DNA of 64,000 nucleotides, from NCBI RefSeq assembly GCF_042684665.1, contig NZ_JBHULY010000026.1:127655-191654 (forward strand), read 5' to 3'. Below the pieces are notes generated by a model. It did no database searches. It was given only the letters and a program-made list of their open reading frames with translations, and had not been told where the DNA came from. Shown piece after piece: positions 60,237 through 64,000 of the stretch; position 1 is the stretch's first letter; every line of letters begins with the position of its first letter. Source of the DNA: Jejuia rubra. Its GTDB lineage: Bacteria > Bacteroidota > Bacteroidia > Flavobacteriales > Flavobacteriaceae. Made by a program: the position numbers and the translations under genes.

Positions 60237-60268
60237 TTGTATTATCATCAAAAATTTTAGTATTTTTG
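60237..60268 (+). promoter_or_regulatory. Promoter of the response regulator gene (-33 TTG, -7 TATTTTTG)
   Basis: TTG at 60237-60239 and the exact -7 box TATTTTTG at 60261-60268 are separated by 21 bases, close to the Bacteroidota spacing. This leaves a leader of ~77 bases before the ATG at 60352. Confidence 0.5.
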
Positions 60269-60351
60269 CACTTTGGGTGTATTCCCTTATAGCTATACTA
60301 TGATTCTCTCATTTAAAATCAACATCATAGTAAATTAAAACCCTAAGAATT

Positions 60352-60978
60352 ATGATTAAATTATTAATAGCAGACCCTCACCCTATTATTAGAAAAGGGC
60401 TTGAGCACCTTTTTTCTGCTTCTTCTGACGTGAAAATCGTCGGCAGTGTTGACAATGGCGAAGCCGTTTTGGACTTTCTCAGAAAAGAACCCGTTGACGT
60501 TCTTTTGACTGAAATTGATTTGCCTAAATTAAATGGTTTAACCGTGCTAAGGCACATAAAGTCTGACTTTCCAGATGTAAAGGCATTGATGTTCAGTGCC
60601 CAGCCTGAAAACGTTTATGGCTTTAACTCTATTAAGGCTGGAGCTGCCGGTTACGTTTCCAAAAACGAAAATGTTATTACCGTAAGTGAAGCTGTTTCCA
60701 AAGTTCATGATGGTGGCATCCACCTGAGCAATGAGTTGACCCAAGAACTTGCATTTGGGAGCCGAAACAACAAAAATGGCACATTCTTTAAAAAACTTTC
60801 TACAAGGGAAACTGAAGTGTTAAAACTTTTGGCCATTGGAAAGAAGAACAAGGAAGTTTCCAAGGAATTGGATATCAATGAAAAAACTGTGAGTACGTAT
60901 AAAGCACGTTTGATGAAAAAACTAAAGGTGGACAATCTAGTTGACCTAGTAAATCAAGCGAAGTTTTTAGACCTATAA
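60352..60978 (+). CDS. NarL/LuxR-type response regulator with a degenerate receiver
   Basis: 208 residues. Receiver ~1-120: the acidic pair reads AD-PHP (D8, P9), and the phospho-acceptor Asp is replaced by Glu54 in LLTEIDLPKL. Ser82 and Lys104 of the switch are retained. C-terminal LuxR helix-turn-helix ~145-205: LSTRETEVLKLLAIGKKNKEVSKEL, EKTVSTYKARLMKKL. The loss of Asp suggests a phosphorylation-independent, possibly permanently active regulator; Glu can mimic phospho-Asp. No histidine kinase is adjacent. It overlaps dnaG by 6 bases at the stops. Confidence 0.9.
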   Translation: MIKLLIADPHPIIRKGLEHLFSASSDVKIVGSVDNGEAVLDFLRKEPVDVLLTEIDLPKLNGLTVLRHIKSDFPDVKALMFSAQPENVYGFNSIKAGAAGYVSKNENVITVSEAVSKVHDGGIHLSNELTQELAFGSRNNKNGTFFKKLSTRETEVLKLLAIGKKNKEVSKELDINEKTVSTYKARLMKKLKVDNLVDLVNQAKFLDL

Positions 60979-62934
60979 TACTCGGCTCAATTTTCTTGAC
61001 AGCAACATTTTGAGGTTGGAGTATTCTTTGACTTCTTCCAGCACAGACCTGTTAATTTCAGATTTGTGCTCCAATGTTTTTTGCTGACATTCCAGTACTT
61101 TTTGCTCTATTAAAAAGCATCGAAGATTTAGAATGGTCTCGCTCACTAATTGCGAGACCGTTTGTGTTTTTTCCTTTGGGAATATATTCTTTCGGTGCCA
61201 ATCGTCCAAAGTATAGCGTTCATCTTCCATTAAGATGTTGGTAATCTCATTGGCCGTATTGGCATCAAGTGCATTAATGAAGTTTCTCAACTCAAAATTT
61301 TTGTCTTCTTGATTTAACTTGTCAATCACTGTGTAGTACAAATCCTTGAACTGAGGATCTGAAAATTCCATTTCATCCTCCTGAAGATCCAGATAAATTT
61401 TTTCGAACACTTTGGCCTGCTGAATGACTGGTTCTCGCACTAGCTCACCTTGTTCATTTTCTTTTAGTACTAAATCCTCAAAATCCTCGGTCTTATTGCC
61501 GTAAAGCAATAAAATTTCGATAATCTTTCGCTCCAAAATATATTGCACATCCACTTTTTCCTGTGGCTGTTCATGGCGTATTACCTCAAAACTCTGCTGT
61601 TCTTTTTTGAACTTTTTATTCTCTTCCTGATGTTCTTTTTTACTGATTTGAGCTAAAGTACTAAACAGCACTTCTTCGCTGATATCCATAATTTTGGAAC
61701 ATTCCTTAACATAAATCTCCTTTTTTATGGTATCTGGAATTTTGGAAATGCTATTGACAATATCGCGAATAGTTTCAGCCTTTTTTATGGGGTCGTTTTT
61801 GGAGTCTTCAAAAAGAATGGACGCCTTAAACTGAATAAAATCTTGAGCCTGTTCATCTAAGTAAAGTGTAAGCTCCTCCAAGGTGTTTTGCTTGGCAAAA
61901 CTGTCTGGGTCTTCTCCTTCTGGAAAAGAACATACCTTAACGTTCATTCCCTGTTCCAATATCAAATCGATACCCCGAAGTGATGCACGCATTCCGGCTG
62001 CATCCCCATCAAAAAGAACTGTAATGTTTTTGGTAAGTCGGTTGATCAGACGGATTTGTTCCGAAGTTAAAGCCGTTCCCGAAGAAGATACCACATTTTT
62101 AATTCCGGTTTGATGGAATTGAATCACATCCGTATAACCCTCCACCAAATAACAATTGTCCTCCTTAGCAATGCTTTGTTTTGCATTGTATATACCGTAA
62201 AGCACTTTGCTTTTATGGTAGATATCGCTTTCGGGGGAGTTCAGATATTTTGCTGCCTTTTTATCATTTATCAAAATTCGGCCACCAAAACCAAGTACAC
62301 GCCCGCTCATACTTTTAATAGGGAACATTACGCGACCTTTAAAACGGTCGAAACGCTTTTCACCCTTTACAATCGTAAGTCCTGTTTTCTCTAAAAACTC
62401 GAGCTGATAACCTTGCTTTAAAGCCTCATCCGTAAAGGCCTGCCATTCATCCAAGGCATAGCCCAAATCAAATTTTTTGATGGTATCGGGGGTAAAACCA
62501 CGTTCCTTAAAATAACTTAATCCGATAGATTTGCCCTGGTCTGTTTTGTTCAAAATCTTTTGAAAATAAACATTAGCAAATTCACTGACCAGATACAGAC
62601 TTTCACGTTCGTTGGCAGCTTCCTTTTGAGCATCACTTTGCTGAGTTTCCTCAAGTTCAATGTTATATTTTTTTGCCAAATAGCGAATAGCCTCTGGATA
62701 GGTAAAATGTTCATGCTCCATCAAAAAGGCAACAACATTACCACCTTTTCCAGTACTAAAATCCTTCCAAATCTGTTTTACTGGCGATACCATAAAACTT
62801 GGCGTTCGCTCGTCGCTAAAGGGGCTTAAACCCTTATAATTGCTACCGGCCTTTTTCAATTGTACAAAATCGCCGATTACCTCCTCAACTCGGGCAGTAT
62901 CAAAAACTTGGTCTATGGAATGTGTGGCAATCAC
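60973..62934 (-). CDS. dnaG: DNA primase DnaG lacking the usual zinc ligands
   Basis: 653 residues. The N-terminal zinc-ribbon region reads GLSPFSDERTPSF and WKDFSTGKGGN, where E. coli DnaG has LCPFH and HCFGC. Here the four ligands are S37, S40, D58 and T61, so zinc binding is lost while the fold signature is kept. The TOPRIM core follows, with VEGYTDVIQFHQTG and VLFDGDAAGMRASLRGI. The C-terminal ~200 residues form the helicase-binding part. It synthesises primers for replication. Confidence 0.95.
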   Translation of the reverse strand: MIATHSIDQVFDTARVEEVIGDFVQLKKAGSNYKGLSPFSDERTPSFMVSPVKQIWKDFSTGKGGNVVAFLMEHEHFTYPEAIRYLAKKYNIELEETQQSDAQKEAANERESLYLVSEFANVYFQKILNKTDQGKSIGLSYFKERGFTPDTIKKFDLGYALDEWQAFTDEALKQGYQLEFLEKTGLTIVKGEKRFDRFKGRVMFPIKSMSGRVLGFGGRILINDKKAAKYLNSPESDIYHKSKVLYGIYNAKQSIAKEDNCYLVEGYTDVIQFHQTGIKNVVSSSGTALTSEQIRLINRLTKNITVLFDGDAAGMRASLRGIDLILEQGMNVKVCSFPEGEDPDSFAKQNTLEELTLYLDEQAQDFIQFKASILFEDSKNDPIKKAETIRDIVNSISKIPDTIKKEIYVKECSKIMDISEEVLFSTLAQISKKEHQEENKKFKKEQQSFEVIRHEQPQEKVDVQYILERKIIEILLLYGNKTEDFEDLVLKENEQGELVREPVIQQAKVFEKIYLDLQEDEMEFSDPQFKDLYYTVIDKLNQEDKNFELRNFINALDANTANEITNILMEDERYTLDDWHRKNIFPKEKTQTVSQLVSETILNLRCFLIEQKVLECQQKTLEHKSEINRSVLEEVKEYSNLKMLLSRKLSRVL

Positions 62935-63026
62935 CTACTACGATAAATTTAAAAAGCTAAACGGTAAAAGTAACACAAAATAGCACATTACTCAATAGGA
63001 AAAATTAGGTATCTGCAAATTTTAAC

Positions 63027-63034
63027 TACTTTTG
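63027..63034 (+). promoter_or_regulatory. -7 promoter box of the DMT transporter gene
   Basis: TACTTTTG is an exact TAnnTTTG match, 26 bases before the ATG at 63061, in the divergent gap with dnaG. Confidence 0.4.
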
Positions 63035-63060
63035 AACGCCATAATCAAGTGTCAATTTAA

Positions 63061-63918
63061 ATGAATAATCAACATTTTAGAAATGTTTTAGAACTAACAC
63101 TTGCTACTGTTTTAATAAGCTCTGCGGCGGTATTGGGCAAATATATTGCAATGCCGACTGCCGTAATAATTTGGTGGCGTTCTGCATTAGCCCTGATTTT
63201 TCTGTTTGCATTCTGCAAACTTCAAAAGGTAAATTTGAAATTTAGGTCAAAAAAGGACGCCAGAACCGTTTTAATCAGCGCCTTATTTTTAGGAGCACAT
63301 TGGGTTACCTATTTCCATTCCGTAAAAACTTCTAACGTATCCATTGGGATGCTGTCGCTATACACCTATCCCGCAATTACCGCAATTTTGGAGCCCATTC
63401 TCACCAAAACCAAATTCAACAAGGTTCATTTGCTATTGGCCATTTTGGTTTTAATCGGTGTTTATATTTTGGCTCCAGAGTTTAACACGGAAAACTCCCA
63501 TTTTAATGGTGTCATTTGGGGAGTAATTTCCGCAATACTATTTACACTTCGTAATATAATGTTGAAGGGAAGCTCAAAATCCCATAATGGTACCATGATT
63601 ATGATGCACCAATTATTGGTAGTAACCATTGTCCTTGTTCCCGTATTATTCATATTTGGAACTTCAGAAATATCGACTCAATACCCTTATGTTATTATGC
63701 TGGCCCTATTGGCTACAGCAGTTGGACATTCCTTGCTTATAAAAAGCCTAAAATATTTTTCAGTAAGCACAGCCAGTATTATTCTAAGCACCCAACCATT
63801 TTTTGGCATTCTTTTGGCCTATTTCTTTTTAAATGAAATACCTACTTCTAATACGTTTATTGGAGGATCATTGATTATTTCTACGGTAATTATCGAAAGC
63901 ATTCGGTCGAGGAAATAG
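63061..63918 (+). CDS. DMT-superfamily (EamA) transporter
   Basis: 285 residues with ten predicted helices in two EamA repeats (~5-135 and ~145-280). Internal repeat signatures: TVLISSAAVLGKYIAMPTAVIIWWRSALAL and GVIWGVISAILFTLRNIMLKG. Likely an exporter of amino acids or another small metabolite at the inner membrane; the substrate cannot be told. After it, to the window end, there is no further gene. Confidence 0.9.
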   Translation: MNNQHFRNVLELTLATVLISSAAVLGKYIAMPTAVIIWWRSALALIFLFAFCKLQKVNLKFRSKKDARTVLISALFLGAHWVTYFHSVKTSNVSIGMLSLYTYPAITAILEPILTKTKFNKVHLLLAILVLIGVYILAPEFNTENSHFNGVIWGVISAILFTLRNIMLKGSSKSHNGTMIMMHQLLVVTIVLVPVLFIFGTSEISTQYPYVIMLALLATAVGHSLLIKSLKYFSVSTASIILSTQPFFGILLAYFFLNEIPTSNTFIGGSLIISTVIIESIRSRK

Positions 63919-64000
63919 TTAAAATTAACTAATATTAACCCGTTGTGCATTATGATTTAAAAGAAAAAAGTTGTTCATCTTACTGATAATCAGTAAATTG

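Noticed and set aside
1..64000. CRISPR array, prophage, IS element or integrase
   Set aside because: No spaced direct repeats of CRISPR type and no transposase, integrase or phage genes were seen.

Overview
This window comes from a chromosome of the Bacteroidota, almost certainly family Flavobacteriaceae. The gliding genes gldB and gldC sit beside nadE, a response regulator and dnaG. A UbiA prenyltransferase is clustered with mevalonate kinase and diphosphomevalonate decarboxylase. Shine-Dalgarno sites are scarce, and several genes have TAnnTTTG-type -7 promoter boxes. The base composition is AT-rich and genes are tightly packed, with many convergent pairs sharing or nearly touching stop codons.

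Layout. 1-4890: the end of a LacI-type regulator facing a xylose operon on the minus strand (xylulokinase, xylose isomerase, sugar:H+ symporter). 5081-12498: an arsenosugar-type operon on the plus strand (AhpD-like protein, radical SAM ArsS, secreted rhodanese, TIGR04282 transferase, purine nucleoside phosphorylase, ArsM, sterol-desaturase-like di-iron protein, DUF547 lipoprotein, TIGR04283 glycosyltransferase). 12495-16841: a metallophosphatase and pyruvate carboxylase. 16848-21609: minus-strand envelope genes (Omp85-type barrel, lipoprotein, GH113-like hydrolase, outer-membrane protein, second DUF547). 21813-31450: a flavoprotein and a membrane iron-sulfur protein, a MORN-repeat protein, two GT2 enzymes and a GT-C mannosyltransferase-like enzyme, with gamma-glutamyltransferase and an alpha/beta hydrolase. 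31517-38933: small conserved proteins, a pseudouridine synthase, isoprenoid/ether-lipid genes and a ParDE-like toxin-antitoxin pair. 38973-45557: GDPD, thioesterase, thioredoxin and a giant phosphoesterase/outer-membrane fusion. 45595-52345: a thiol and methionine-sulfoxide repair island including SelO. 52585-56159: a convergent HD-PycTM / GAF pair. 56455-63918: tRNA-Leu(UAG), an M20 peptidase, gldC, gldB, nadE, a degenerate response regulator, dnaG and a DMT exporter.

How the genes fit together. In the arsenic operon, ArsM should methylate arsenite and ArsS should add a 5'-deoxyadenosyl group. The phosphorylase carries an Asp where 6-oxopurine-specific enzymes have Asn, so it is a good candidate for removing adenine. 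The glycosyltransferases and membrane enzymes would then complete an arsenosugar or arsenolipid. The first steps are established for homologues; the later steps are inference. A second DUF547 gene, next to a flavoprotein/Fe-S pair and three more glycosyltransferases, suggests a related envelope-glycan module.

The most interesting items are: the adenosine-type phosphorylase in the arsenosugar operon; a 1223-residue lipoprotein that appears to join a phosphoesterase, a cryptic kinase-like domain and an Omp85-like barrel; the HD-PycTM / GAF pair with an orphan terminator hairpin upstream; and several families of dispersed palindromic repeats, three of which lie in frame inside protein-coding genes. 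No CRISPR array, prophage, insertion sequence or rRNA was seen.
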